Shown: positions 1-11,796, numbered from the stretch's first letter. The stretch: DNA of 64,000 nt from Cryptomeria japonica (GCF_030272615.1 NC_081406.1:470880400-470944399), one strand, 5' to 3'. A program made the numbers and translations. Notes: generated by a model from the sequence alone, not told the origin.

Positions 1-279
1 CAGCAAAATCATAAATCAAATCAGCAAGGGTACAAAGGTTGTCATTTAGAAGTAATTTTTTATACATTTCTAGATTCTAGATAAGGAGGTGGGGGATTTT
101 ATGAATTTAATAGACAATCGTTATGGGTTAATCCTTCTACATGTGTTCAAGTGCAAGAATATGTTAAAATTTTGATGCTCTTATCATAACTATTTCTTTC
201 ATTTTTACTTGAAATACTTTAAAATTAGTCTAGTATCCTTTCATTATTTTAACTTAAGGCTCTCTATTTTCAAGGGTAG
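1..279. other. AT-rich sequence without recognised feature
   Basis: No reading frame, repeat pair or element end is visible here. It lies just upstream of the decayed reading frame that starts at the ATG at 280 and may be its 5' flank. Confidence 0.4.
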
Positions 280-894
280 ATGTCGGGTATTGAGACCAGA
301 GGAGTTTCAAGGAAAACTCAAATGAAGTATGATTTCAAAAGAGTGCTCCCAAAGTCAAGAATCATCTCAAAATAGAAGAAGATTGTAGACACCAACCTTG
401 GACATGTTGAATTGGAAGAATTAAAAGAGTTAATGAATGGATATAACCCATCCAAGAGGGCCAAGATGATGATGATGAATGGAATTGTGGAAGCTATCAG
501 TTTCTACCTACAGTGCAATGTGACAATTTGATGGTGGAAGGTGCAAGATATTATGATCCCAAACAAAGACAAGTGATGGCTCTTGATGGTAGTGTTGGCT
601 TATCTTATGAATGAGTATGATGGAGGATTTCAATATTATAAATTACAATTCCATAGTCTACAAGACAAAGCAGGAAGATTTGGGGATGTACAATAACAAA
701 CCTAACTCTTGTATGAAGGTCATCAACAATACATAGATGTTGAAACCAGGAAAGCATTATTCCAAATTACCAAAAATACTTGTTAGGTTTTACTTAAAAT
801 AATATATGGAGATCTTGTCATCTTATTCAATAGAGTGATGGGATGCCCTCAAGCTTCTAACTTTGAGCCATGGATGTTCTACTTTGTTGAGAAG
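280..894 (+). pseudogene. Decayed ORF, part 1 (split by Gypsy A)
   Basis: From the ATG at 280 a frame runs with only scattered stops (373, 529, then a few more) and recoverable coding-like text, including a basic N-terminus, a run of four Met codons and a segment ending FEPWMFYFVEK exactly at the Gypsy A insertion point. The codon phase at 894 continues in the same frame at 8802 once A and one copy of its 5-bp target duplication are removed. I do not recognise the protein. It may be a long accessory ORF of an old retroelement, or a host-gene relic. Confidence refers to this being former coding sequence, not to function. Confidence 0.55.
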
Positions 895-2492
895 TGATGG
901 GATGGGGTTTGGGATAGACTAGCCTAGTCTATGCTCCTGGATCCTTCCCTGGGATCACTTGGTGTTCTCTCCACACCCTAGGGTCTCTAGGACTTCCCTT
1001 TTTCTTGAGGAATCCCTTGGCCTTTCCCAATCCACCCACCAATGAGTTGCTTTGCTGCTCCTAAGGTCTCACCTACTCATGAGACTCAAAATCCCTTACT
1101 ATGGCTAATAAGGGCTAGTCTTGTTCCACACTTTCCAATGTCTTAGAAAGGTTAAATTAGGTCTTAAACAATGTTTTACATCCCTCCATGTGCCCCCAAG
1201 AAGTTTCTACCTTCATCCTTTCTACCGATTTCACTGTTTTGTGCTTTTGCTTGCAAAACAGGGCTACAAGGATTAGGACCAATTAGGCCTCCTAACTGGT
1301 CTTCTAGGGCTCCCTCTCACAAACGATGCATAAACAACCCTAACTCCCAAAATGGACTTACATTCAATTGGAGAGGGCTCAAGTTTTTTCTAGGTTTTGG
1401 GCCTCCAAATGGTCGTATAGTGCCTAGGGTGAATTTTGGGGTTTTTAAGGGTTTTGTGAGGGTTTTGTGGTCTACCTGGGTCACAGTGAAGGTTTTGTGT
1501 GTTAGCCACCTTGTTTGGATTGGTGGAGGCTCCTACTTCACACAAATGTTTTTTCTAACACTCCTCTACACCTCCCCCAAAGGATGTACTCTCCTCTGTC
1601 CAACCTTGCTCTCCAAGACCTCTGCAATCTAACCTCTCCTAACCGGGCACTATCCAGTCTCGCCTAGGAGTAGGCCTTTGCTTGGCCTTCCTTCATTTTC
1701 AAGGGCCCTGCTTGTTTTTCAGTATCTTAAAAGGTCTTCACTCTCATTACCCATGGTTTCATGGTGGTTCCACAACGGGGAATGGAGTTATGCAACCATT
1801 TACACAATCCTGTCCAAAACTGGACAGTAAGAAGATAGTTTACAAACTATTTACAAACACACTCAATCTGCAAATAAAAACCTAAAATAGTTGCTTGAAA
1901 TGAAAGTATTTACACCATGACAAACATTCCACATAGATTCAGATGTTTCTCAATCCATTAACTTGCTCTTTTTCTTCTTACAAACTAACTGGTAACAGTT
2001 TTACAGTCTCAGTCTGATCTTTTTGCTAGGGTCGTACAATGTCTGACATCCAACCCATGAATTTAGGGTTTGCAAGTACTTATAATACCTTTGCCTTGGT
2101 CTATGTGCCCAAACTAGGGTTTTCCACACTAACCTAAAGAACTTGACATCATGGTGGAAAAGTTACTTGACAACTTTTAAAAGTTGTCATGCAACTTTTG
2201 AGCAACTTTCCCAATGTTGCTTTTTATGACTCCTAGACCCACAATGGGCCAACCTAAGGACAACTCCATGTTATAAAGGACCCCTAAACACTTCAAGGAC
2301 ACACATACCCTCCATTATCAAGAAAATCACAATCTTGACTCATGACCCCTAAGATCTCCACTAGGACCCTAACTAGGACCTAGTCTAGCACACATGAGCT
2401 CATAGCTCTTATTCATGTACAATGGCTTCATACGAAGCATAACACCAACAAAACAAGAAAGAGAAAGAGTTTGGAAGGGTTCTTCTACACCA
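895..2492 (-). repeat. 3' LTR of Gypsy A
   Basis: 1598 bp, nearly identical to 7191-8796. On the plus strand it starts TGATGGG and ends CACCA (TG..CA). It holds a 22-bp perfect palindrome at 2168-2189 followed by several GCAACTTT words. Short ORFs inside it (for example 1171-1632) also occur, differently broken, in the other LTR and are not genes. Confidence 0.93.
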
Positions 2493-2506
2493 TACTCCCC
2501 CTCTAC
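2493..2506 (-). other. Polypurine tract of Gypsy A
   Basis: Directly next to the 3' LTR the minus strand reads GTAGAGGGGGAGTA, the expected plus-strand DNA primer of the element. Confidence 0.8.
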
Positions 2507-2514
2507 ACAAAACT

Positions 2515-3845
2515 TAAGAAATATAAGAAGAAATGAGAGTCGGGTCTATTCCAAGTGCCTTGAACCTGCTCTCCTCTGCCCATGTAGCTTCAAATACTGG
2601 TTGATCTACCCATTTCACTAAGTGCTCCATGTAGACCTGGTGTCTAGTTGACTTCTTCACCCTTTATTCCAAGATCTCCTCTGCTTTAGGCTTCTTCACC
2701 TGTGGTAAGACATTAACATCAAGGTCCTATAGTACCTTGGCTTAGTTCTCAGTCTGCCCTGCTATCTCACCCTTGTACATGATCAAGTCAGCTACATTAA
2801 AGACTGGTGATATAGCTAAATCTGAAGGCAGGTCAACTTTGTAGGCATTCTTACCATATTGCGATAGGATTCTACAAGGTCCTATCCTTCTCATCTGCAA
2901 TTTGGTAGGCTTACCTCCTTGCATCCTAGTTTTGCTCAAATGTACCATCACATAGTCACCCACCTTAAACTGAACTTCTCTCCTTTTCTCATCCACTTTG
3001 GCTTTCATTTTTTGAGTGGATTCAAGGATGGCCTTCTTAACTTGCTCCTAAACTTCCTTGATGGTTTGAGTGAAGTCTTTTGCTTTCCCACTCTTCATTT
3101 CCAAACTACCAAGGTCTCTCAACTCACATACTCTTCTTGGATGTCTGCCATAGACAACCTCAAAAGGACTTCTACCAATGGTTCTATTCACACTGTCATT
3201 ATATGCATACTCTACTTGAGAAATTATTAGGTCCCATGTTTGGCCATATTCCTTAGTTAAACACCGTAGCAAGTTACCTAACACCCTATTGATGACTTTA
3301 GTTTGACCATTTGTTTGTGGATGGTAAGCTGAGCTAAATGACAAGTTGGTTCCTAGTCTCCTCCATAATGTCTGCCAAAAATGACCCATGAACTTGTTGT
3401 CCCTATCTGAAACAATGCTTAAAGGGAGTCCATGAATCCTAACAATCTCTTTGAAGAAGAGATGTGCAACATAGCTTGCATCATGTGTGGTCTTACATGG
3501 GATAAAATGACTCATCATGGAAAATCTATCTACAACCACATAGATGCTGTCCATACCCATTTTTGTCTTGGGAAGTCCTACTACAAAGTCCATGCTTATA
3601 CATTCCCAAGGTTTGTTAGGGACCGATAATGGTTGATATAAACCGGCATTGCTTGATCCAACTTTGGCTCTTTGACATACACCACACTGTTCTACATATA
3701 TTTTCACATCCCTTGGCAACTTTGGCCAATAGTAGTACCTCCTTACTAAATCTAGGGTCTTATTAATCCCAAAGTGTCCACTCAAACTGCCATTATGTTT
3801 CTCTTGGATGAGGTTCTCCCTCATGGATCCCCTAGGTACACACAA
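2515..3845 (-). pseudogene. Gypsy A integrase with C-terminal chromodomain, broken
   Basis: The zinc-binding N-terminus is visible in the piece starting at 3845 (H17, H24, C54, C57). The catalytic core has the first Asp in the MDFVVGLP segment and the second in VSDRDNKF, but the Glu expected in the HPQTNGQTxVINR block is Lys, so the DDE triad is lost. Downstream come a GPC..ILS..NAYKVDLP segment (3008-2742) and, after two or three further stops, a chromodomain-like stretch at about 2685-2553 containing YMEHLVKWVDQP and EATW. All pieces are in one frame and separated only by stop codons. The chromodomain would direct insertion into marked chromatin in an active relative. Confidence 0.88.
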
Positions 3846-4433
3846 CTAGTTACCCTTGAATAAGAGACCATTTTGGAGAGTGTAATTTGCATACTCACCA
3901 TAGAAATGGTTCTCAAACTCTTTGCAAACCTTGTAAGTTGTTGAGAAGTCTTCATCTCCTTCATGGAGGTCTTTGAAACCTTCTATTCCTATGCTCTGCA
4001 ACTGTAACTCTTGAACAATCAACAACTTCCTACTTAATGCATCTACCACCTTATTAAGTTGCCCCTTCTTATGCTTGATGGTGAAGGTGAAGGATTGGAG
4101 GTATTCTATCCATTTCAGATGCCTATTGCTTAGCTTGTCTTGAGTGTTTATGTAACTCAATGCCTGATTGTCTGTGAACACTACAAATTCTTTTGGAAGT
4201 AGGTAATGCCTCCATTTTTTAAGAGACTTCACTAATGCATACAACTCTAGGTCATAGGCTGAGTACTTTTTCTTTGCTTCATTAAGCTTCTCACTAAAAA
4301 ATGCCACAGGTCTTCCCTCTTGACTCAACACACTGCCTACTGCAACTCCACTTGCATCATACTCCAAAGTGAATAGCTTATCAAACGTAGGTAGGATAAG
4401 GATAGGTTTTGTGGCTACTTCTTGCTTCAACAA
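3846..4433 (-). pseudogene. Gypsy A RNase H domain
   Basis: About 195 codons uninterrupted. The four acidic positions of Gypsy RNase H can be seen: Asp in LEYDASGVAVG, Glu in YDLELYALV, Asp in VFTDNQAL and Asp in VVDALSRK. The domain removes the RNA strand of the RNA-DNA hybrid during reverse transcription. It is in the same frame as RT upstream and INT downstream, separated from each by one stop codon, so it is part of a single dead polyprotein. Confidence 0.88.
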
Positions 4434-4451
4434 TTGAAATGCTTTGTTTGC

Positions 4452-5009
4452 CTACTCAGTCCATTCAAACTTAGTTTTAAGACCTCCTTTTATGGTGTCA
4501 AGGACTGGTGCACATATGCCACTAAAATTCCTCACAAATTTCCTATAGAATTGAGCTAATCCATGGAAACTTCTAACTTCAGTCCCTGTTTTAGGTGCAG
4601 GCCAATTCAAAATTGCCTCCACTTTGCTTGGATCCATCTTCAAGGTTCCTTTAGACACCACAAATCCTAAGTAAACTAGCTCTTGCTTCAAGAAGTCACA
4701 CTTCTCAAGGTTGATGGATAGCTTCTCCTCATGCAACCTCTCTAAAACTAACCTCAAATGCTCAAGGTGCTCTTCCTTGGTTCTGCTATAGATAAGAATG
4801 TCATCTAGGTACACTACCACAAATCTACCTATGAAGTCTTTTAACACCTCATTCATCAACCTCATGAAGGTTCTTGGAGCATTAGTAAGCCCAAATGGCA
4901 TCACAAGCCATTCATACAATCCATCTGTGGTTTTAAAAGCAGTCTTCCACTCATCACCCTCCTTAATTCTTATCTGGTGATAACCACTTTTAAGGTCTAG
5001 CTTGGTAAA
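4452..5009 (-). pseudogene. Gypsy A reverse transcriptase, catalytic half
   Basis: The reading frame continues from the gag-PR-RT piece after a TAA at about 5007. Visible blocks are [25 protein letters not shown] and the catalytic [11 protein letters not shown] (YxDD box intact), followed by the thumb block [20 protein letters not shown]. It ends at a TAG near 4449, where a Gln codon would fit. The RT core looks well preserved apart from the stops. Confidence 0.9.
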
Positions 5010-6374
5010 TTACATAGCCCCTCCTAAACAATCCATTAGATCCTCTATTATAGGAATAGGAAACCTATACCTTATGGTAATCCTATTGATTCCTCTTGAG
5101 TCAGTGCATAGTCTCCACTTACCTCCTTTTTTTGATGCTAGCACTACCGGGACTGCACATGGGCTGATGCTCTTCTTAATCAGTCCTTGTTCCAATAGCT
5201 CCTGCACTTTCCTTGCTACTTCCTTATTCTGATCAGGTGTGAGCTTATATGTAGCCTTGTTAGATAAGGATGCACCGGGAACAAAGTCTATTTGATGACT
5301 TATAGACCTTCTTGGTGGGAGTGTTGCGGGTGCTCCATCACTCGCTATATCCTTATACTCTTGCAACATTTGCTTTACCTCCTTGGGTATTACTGCCTGC
5401 AACTTGTTTGCTTTCTCACTTAGCTTCACAATGATGGCACACTTCACTATCTCCTCCTCATGTAGCAAATTTAGGAACTCTTTACCAGTAGCCATTAAAA
5501 CACTAGGTGTTTTTGAAGTGCCCTCTTCATCCTCTGTCAAAGACTGAATCTTGAAGGTCTTTTTGTCCTTCTTGAATGATATGGAGTTCTCCTCTCCATC
5601 ATAGATCACCTTCCTATCAAATTGCCAGGGTCTTCCTAGCAATAAGTGACATGCATCCATAGGTAACACATCACAAAGGATCTTATCCTTGTATCCTCCA
5701 ATAGAAAACTCTACCCAAGTCTTCTCATTGACCAGCACACTCTGTCCTTTGTTCAACCAAGTCACTTTGTAAGGATTGGTGTGGGGTATTCTTGTGAGTT
5801 TCAACTTCCTAACTGCCTCTTCTGAGATGATGTTGTTAGTTGAACCTATGTCAACTATCACCTTGCACACTTTACCAAGAACTTTGCATCTCACCCTAAA
5901 CAATGCTCTCCTATGTTTGGGTTCCTCCTTAACTGGCTGTCTAATCAAAATCCTATTGAACATTAGATTCTCACCAACTTTTGATTCAATCTGGTCCACA
6001 TCCAGTGTCTTGCTTCTTGAAGAGTCTTCTTGTGCATATGCAACCCTCTTTCCACTATTTGATGAGGTAGGCTTGTCAGGGCATCTATATGCCAGGTGTC
6101 CCAATTGTCCATAATTGTAACACTTCATAGTTGCAAAATAGGAGTTACCTCTGTTGGTACTTCTACCCCTATTTGGACCACCTTGTGCACCTCTTCCTCT
6201 AGAATGTCCTCCTCTGAGATTGGTTTCACTACCATTCTTAGTCAACTTGGCTTCTCCTTGGTTCCTTGGCTCATTTGTCTTGCTTTGGTAACCACCTCGG
6301 TGATTCACTTGGTCTCTACCTCTGCCTCTACCCCTATTATTGGAGTCTCCTTTCCTTTTTTTCCTCTCTTCCAC
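5010..6374 (-). pseudogene. Gypsy A gag C-terminus, protease and RT N-terminus
   Basis: A 454-codon open piece. It starts with an Arg/Gly/Asn-rich RNA-binding region, then a zinc knuckle of CX2CX4HX4C spacing whose second Cys is Tyr (CYNYGQLGHLAYRC). The aspartic protease follows with VIVDIGSTNNII, where the usual D-S/T-G has become D-I-G, and LLLGRPWQFDRKV downstream. The RT fingers follow (PRRSISHQIDFVPG, CAVPVV, KWRLCTDSRGIN, RYRFPIP). The zinc knuckle and protease active site are both damaged, so no working virus-like particle would be made. Confidence 0.88.
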
Positions 6375-7130
6375 CTTGACATCAAGTTGATGACATTTCT
6401 AAATAGTAGTAGGAGTCCATAGGCTTATCTCCTCTTATATGTTCCACTTTAGGCCGCTTAGATACCTAGCCACCTTAACAGATTCTTCTTCTTGGACCTT
6501 TGATCTAAGACAAAGTTTTTGGAACTCTTCGATGTAAGAGATTACATCAAGATCTTTCTACTTCAATCCTTGTCTCTTCTTATGAAGCTGGACTTCATAA
6601 TCCTCTGGTAAGTAGTTCTCCTTAATCTTACTCACCAAGCCTTCCAATTTGCAATAGGTAGCTTTCCCATGCTAACCCTTTCTTCTTGTAGGTACTTCCA
6701 CCATGTCAAAGTTTCTCCCCTTAATCTTGATTTGGCAACTTTAACCTTCTGAGCCTCTGTCACTCCTTCACACTCAAAGTGGTTTTCCATGCCCTCAATC
6801 CATTCCATAACAGTGTCTATGTCCATTCTTCCACTGAAATGTGGCAATCCTTCAAAAGCCTTGGTGTTCAAAGCTTTAATAGCCTTCACAAAAGGTTCTT
6901 CATTGAACAAGGGATCTGGTTCAAGAATTATGTCATCCATGTTTATAGTTCTCTTGCCTTTACCCTTGGTGTCTTCAACCCAAGGTTCATATGTTCTCTG
7001 ATCCACCACTTCCTACAGTTTATCCCTTATCTCACTCATAGCTGCTTCAAGGAGTCTATTTTTCTCCTTCTGTTCTTCCACCTCTCTAGCCAGCTCTGCA
7101 TTAGTAACAATTTTGCTCTCCCCTACTGAT
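6375..7130 (-). pseudogene. Gypsy A gag, N-terminal part
   Basis: The piece 7009-6632 contains an acidic segment and the gag core (LPHFSGRMDIDTVMEWIEGMENHFE, then KVKVAKSRLRGETLTWW), as in Gypsy retrotransposon gag domains. Upstream, about 7130-7010, a Glu/Lys-rich coiled-coil-like stretch reads in frame through one stop. Downstream, between 6632 and 6374, the frame shifts. No clear start codon survives. Confidence 0.75.
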
Positions 7131-7175
7131 TCACCAGTATATAGAAACAAACATAGTCCAACAAGTCTTTCACTT

Positions 7176-7187
7176 GCTCTGATACCA
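7176..7187 (-). other. Primer binding site of Gypsy A (initiator-Met tRNA)
   Basis: The minus strand reads TGGTATCAGAGC, three bases inside the 5' LTR (which starts at 7191 on the plus strand). This is the common plant retrotransposon primer site for initiator Met-tRNA and fixes the element as minus strand. Confidence 0.93.
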
Positions 7188-7190
7188 ATC

Positions 7191-8796
7191 TGATGGGATG
7201 GGGTTTGGGATAGACTAGCCTAGTCTATGCTCCTGGATCCTTCCTCAGGATCATCTGGTGTTCTCTCCACACCCTAGGGTCTCTAGGACTTCCCTTTTTC
7301 TTGAGGAATCCCTTGACTTTTCCCAATCCACCCACCAATGAGTTGCTATGCTACTCCTAAGGTCTCACCTACTCATGAGACTCAAAATCCCTTACTATGG
7401 CTAATAAGGGCTAGTCTTGTTCCACACTTTCCAAGGTCTTAGCAAGGTTAAATTAGGTCTTAAACCATGTTTTACATCCCTCCATGTGCCCACAAGAAGT
7501 TGCTACCTTCATCCTTTCTACCGATTTCACTGTTTTGTGTTTTTCCTTGCAAAACAGGGCTACAAGGATTAGGACCAATTAGGCCTCCTAACCGGTCTTC
7601 TAGGGCTCCCTCTCAAAAATGATGCATAAACAACCCTAACTCCCAAAATGGACTACCATTCAATTGGCAAGGGCTCAAGGATTTTCTAGGTTTTGGGCCT
7701 CCAAATGGTCGTGCAGTGCCTAGGGCAAATTTTGGGGTTTCTAAGGGTTTTGTGAGGGTTTTGTGGTTTGCCTGGGTCATAGTGAAGGTTTTGTGTGTTA
7801 GCCACCTTGTTTGGATTGGTGGAGGCTCCTTCTTCACACCAATGTTTCTTCTAACACTCCTCTACACCTCCCCCAAAGGATGTACTCTCCTCTGTCCAAC
7901 CTTGCTCTCCAAGACCTCTGCAATCTAACCTCTCCTAATCGGGCACTATCTAGTCTCACTTAGGAGTAGGTCTTTGCTTGGCCTTCCTACATTTTCAAGG
8001 GCCCTGCTTGTTTTTCAATATGGTACAAGGTCTTCACTCTCATTTCCCATGGTTTCATGGTGGTTCCACAACATGGAATGGAGTTATGCAACCATTTACA
8101 CAATCCTGTCCAAAACTGGACAGTAAGAAGACAATTTACAAACTATTTACAAACACACTCAATCTGCAAGTAAAAACCTAAACTAATTGCTTGAAATGAA
8201 AGTATTTACACCATGACAAACATTCCACACAGATTTAGATGTTTCTCAGTCCATTAACTTGCTCGTTTTCTTCTTACAAACTGACTAGTAACAATTTTAC
8301 AGTCTCAGTCTGATGTTTTTGCTAGGGCCGTACAATGTTTGACATCCAACCCATGAATTTAGGGTTTGCAAGTACTTATACTACCTTTTCCTTGGTCTGT
8401 GTGCCTAGACTAGGGTTTTCCATGCTAACCTAAAGAACTTGACATCATGGTGGAAAAGTTGCTTGACAACTTTTAAAAGTTGTCATGCAACTTTTGCAAC
8501 TTTTGAGCAACTTTCCCAATGTTGCTTTTTATGACTCCTAGACCCACAATGGGCCAACCTAAGGAAACCACCATGTTATAAAGGACCCCTAAACACTTCA
8601 AGGACACACATACCCTCCATTTTCAAGATAATCACAATCTTGGCTCATGACCCCTAAGATCTCCACTAGGACCCTAACTAGGACCTAGTCTAGCACACAT
8701 GAGCTCATAGCTCTTATTATGTATAATGGCTTCATAAGAAGCATAACACCAACAAAACAAGAAAGAGAAAGAGTTTGGAAGGGTTCTCTTGCACCA
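7191..8796 (-). repeat. 5' LTR of Gypsy A
   Basis: 1606 bp, the partner of 895-2492. It carries the same 22-bp palindrome at 8464-8485, here followed by an extra GCAACTTTT unit that the other LTR lacks. The target duplication agaag follows at 8797-8801. Confidence 0.93.
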
Positions 8797-8801
8797 AGAA
8801 G

Positions 8802-9096
8802 ATAGCATCCAGGGTGAAGATGATCAATTGGACCAAGATAATTAGTGATAACCTTGACGAAGAATTATTGAACTTGAAAAAATATCAATCATTTTATAAG
8901 AATTCATGCATGGCATACATGTTGGCAAGAACATATAGATATAGATGATTGACATTTAAGGGAACATTTGGGTGTGGAGAAAGACAATTCAAGGTGTATG
9001 AATTCTATCCTCAACTGCACCTTCACAATGCCACTTATTTTAGAAAGGTAAATGATGCCTTCTTGATGTACATTGTTTGAATTCTATAGGGAGGCA
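8802..9096 (+). pseudogene. Decayed ORF, part 2 (between Gypsy A and Copia B)
   Basis: Directly after the Gypsy A target duplication the frame of part 1 resumes in phase and reads about 95 codons with only three stops. Recognisable stretches include MINWTKIISDNLDEEL and TFGCGERQFKVYEFYPQLH. The last codon is split by Copia B and resumes at 15004. The protein is unrecognised. The in-phase continuation across both insertions is direct evidence that one reading frame existed before the retrotransposons arrived. Confidence 0.65.
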
Positions 9097-9803
9097 TGTT
9101 ACAAGTGTGGTTGTCATTGCACCAAAAGATCAACCACCAGACCAATATAATGATATACATGATATAATATGGACCTAAATAAAATTTCCAAATGCTCATC
9201 ACAATCTGAAATCACGCCACGATCAATCACAACATGCTACGCCACCAAGAAAACCGCATAACATGAAGAACATCACCAATTCAACAAAAACAAAAACTCG
9301 CACAACGATCAATGCGGACCATCAAAACAAATAGGACATGACTAGGAAACACCAACAAGAATGTTAGAGACATCAGTAACAGCTGCACCAACGCTACTTA
9401 TCAAATCTTCATTAATCAATATCTTAAACTCAAGAACACTCAAACAACAACAATTGTCACAAAGAAAGAACTTGTAGAGCACCAAATCATGAACCATTTG
9501 AAATAAATATACACAAGACAATTCTAAACAATCTCCCAAAATCTTAGCTCAAGATCTGATCACACTGGAATATACCGGAGAAAATATTGAACTCAAAAAA
9601 TCATTGATCATAAAACCAAATTACGATCAATTAAGTTTTCCAGATAATTGAAACCTATATAAAAGGATATAATGATACAAGAAATACTCCATACATAAAA
9701 TCATGATCCCATTAAACTAGTCTGCAATCATTCGAGCAATAAATCACAGGAATATGTTGACATCAATGACAACAACATATCCTACCAGCAACAATGTCCA
9801 ACA
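9097..9803 (-). repeat. 3' LTR of Copia B
   Basis: 707 bp, direct repeat of 14284-14998. On the plus strand it begins TGTTACAAG and ends GTCCAACA. Confidence 0.92.
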
Positions 9804-10131
9804 ATATCCCCCTTTGGAATTGATGGAGACATATAGATGTTAATAAAAATCAATGCAAAGAAAGAAAACATCTCCAACAAGCTCCCCCTAAGATCAAGCT
9901 TACCAACAATAGATAAGATGATTTTTCACATGCATTCTCTCCCTCTTTGACAACAATGCCAAAGATTCACAAAATAGAAAACCAAACTTACTCTCCCCCT
10001 TAGATAAGCAAATAATGATTGTCTCTCCTTTAAACACACTGACTACTTCAACATAGTAACATCACCAACTCATCGATCTAGACAAAAAGATAAGACTATG
10101 AAGTCCACCGGATTGGTGCAACTCAATGCAT
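9804..10131 (-). other. Copia B polypurine tract and 3' untranslated region
   Basis: The plus strand just inside the LTR reads atatcccccttt, the complement of a polypurine tract. Further pyrimidine-rich copies lie at about 9890 (gctccccctaag) and 9990 (ctctccccctta), so several tract-like motifs occur before the LTR, a pattern described for Sirevirus-type Copia elements. No gene is seen. Confidence 0.6.
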
Positions 10132-10806
10132 CTAGTTCCCATCAGAAGAGGTGGATACCGCTAACTTGTCTCTCAAATAGACAAATGTATTTGTAGGAAA
10201 AGGCTTAGTGAAAATATCAGCAATTTGTTCCTTTGTAGACATATACTCTAGCTTCACTTCCTCTTCACTGACTTTTTCTCTCAATAAATGATACTTGATT
10301 GATATATTTTTAGTCTTTGAATGTTGTACCGGGTTCTTTGACATATTAATAGCACTGGAATTGTCACAATATATGACAATTGGCTCAACATAGATAACTC
10401 TGATATACTTCAGCATTTGCTTTATCCAAACTACCCGAGTGCAATTACTAGCTACAACAATGTACTCAACTTCAACAGTAGATAAGGAAACTGAATCTTG
10501 TTTTTTACTAGCCCATGAAATCAATTTCTTACCCAAAAAGAATGCACCACTAGAGGTACTCTTCCAGTCATCAACATCACCAGCCCAATCAGCAACAGTG
10601 TAAGCATATAACATGAAATCATCATTCCTCGGATACCACAAACCATAATCCACAACCCCTTTCAAGTATCTAAATATTCTCTTCACAATAGTGACATGAC
10701 TCTCTTTTGGTTCAACTTGATATCTAGCAGCCATGCACACAACATGCATAATGTCAAGTCTAGTCTGAGTCAAGTATAGTAGTCCACCAACCATAGATCT
10801 ATACAA
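10132..10806 (-). pseudogene. Copia B RNase H domain and polyprotein C-terminus
   Basis: 224 codons without a stop. Copia RNase H blocks are visible: Asp in YTVADWAGD, the DWKSTSSGAFFLG motif, the VSLSTVEVEYIV block with its Glu, and YCDNSSAINMSKNP with its Asp. It ends with the usual Copia tail, including a YHLLREKV block and ADIFTKPFPT. The frame overlaps and shifts from the RT piece upstream. Confidence 0.88.
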
Positions 10807-11796
10807 GGTCTGATTAGCTTTTGGAAATTCATCATTTTTAGATATTTAGTTTGAGATATAAAAATACCTTTTCCAGTCTGTGAAATCAAAAAACCTAAGA
10901 AAAATTTCATCTCTCCAATCATAGACATCTCAAATTCATTTTGCATATCACCGACAAAGTTCATACTCAAGTTATCATCTCCTCCAAAGATAATGTCATC
11001 AACAAAAACTTCAACAATCAAGATGTTATCATTCTCATCTTAAATACAAATTGTTATCAACAATACCTTTATTAAATCCTAATTTCAACAAGTACTTATC
11101 CAATCTAGCATACTAGACTCTAGGGGCTTGTTTCAATTCATAAAGAGCTTTCTTTAGTTTGCATACCATGTCTCCATCATTTGATAATGAAAATCCATCA
11201 AGTTTCTCAATGTAGACTTCTTCCTCAAGATCACCATTCAAAAAGGCTGACTTTAGAACCATCTGATATACCTTGAAATCTTTATAAGAAGCATATGCAA
11301 GCAATAGTCTAACAACTTCAAGTCTGGCTACCAGAGAAAAAGTCTCCTCATAATCAATCCCTTCTTTCTATGAATATCCTTTGCATATGAATCTTGCTTT
11401 ATTTCTGACAACTTCACCAGCTTCATTCAATTTGTTCCTAAATACCCATTTAGTACCAATCACATTCTTGTCTTTAGGTCTAGGCACAAGTTCCCATGTG
11501 TTATTCTTTTCAATCTGATTCAATTCTTCTTCCATAGCCCTTATCCAATTTTCATCTTTGCGCGCCTCAACAACATCTTTAGGTTCAATTTTAGAAATCA
11601 TACATAACTCTTCAGCAACTAGCCTTCTTCTAGTCATCACACCTTTATTTTTATCATCAATAATCTGATTTTCGGAATGATTCAATCTTACATACCTCAG
11701 AGTCTTCTGATTATTTTGATTTTCAAATTTCTGCACCTCTCCACCAACAACAATAATATCTGGGTTAGCTGTCTCTATCAAATCATTATGCTTCAA
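10770..11796 (-). pseudogene. Copia B reverse transcriptase, in three pieces
   Basis: Pieces at 11796-11368, 11304-11113 and 11021-10770 read, in order, an acidic linker with EEELNQIEKNNTWELVPRP and IGTKWVFRNKLNE, then the YQMVLKSAFLNGDLEEEVYIE palm block and LYELKQAPR, then the catalytic EVFVDDIIFGGDDN (FVDD). The blocks are separated by stops and frameshifts near 11365 and 11100-11030. The order and motifs are standard Copia RT. Confidence 0.88.

Larger units (their letters stand above)
895..8796 (-). mobile_element. Gypsy A: chromovirus LTR retrotransposon, minus strand
   Basis: A complete 7.9-kb Ty3/Gypsy element. Direct LTRs lie at 895-2492 and 7191-8796, the flanking 5-bp target duplication agaag is perfect (890-894 and 8797-8801), the primer site abuts the right LTR and the polypurine tract abuts the left LTR. 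Minus-strand order is gag, PR, RT, RNase H, INT, chromodomain, which defines a chromovirus. RT and RNase H text resemble the Galadriel/CRM side of chromoviruses by eye. The LTRs differ by roughly 4-5% in the stretches compared, so insertion is not recent. The coding region carries many in-frame stops and damaged active sites, so it is inactive. It sits inside the decayed ORF of 280-894 and 8802-9096. Confidence 0.95.

Noticed and set aside
1171-1885. ORFs of 153 and 67 codons in the left LTR of Gypsy A
   Set aside because: They lie wholly in an LTR, the copies in the other LTR are broken differently, and no motif is visible.
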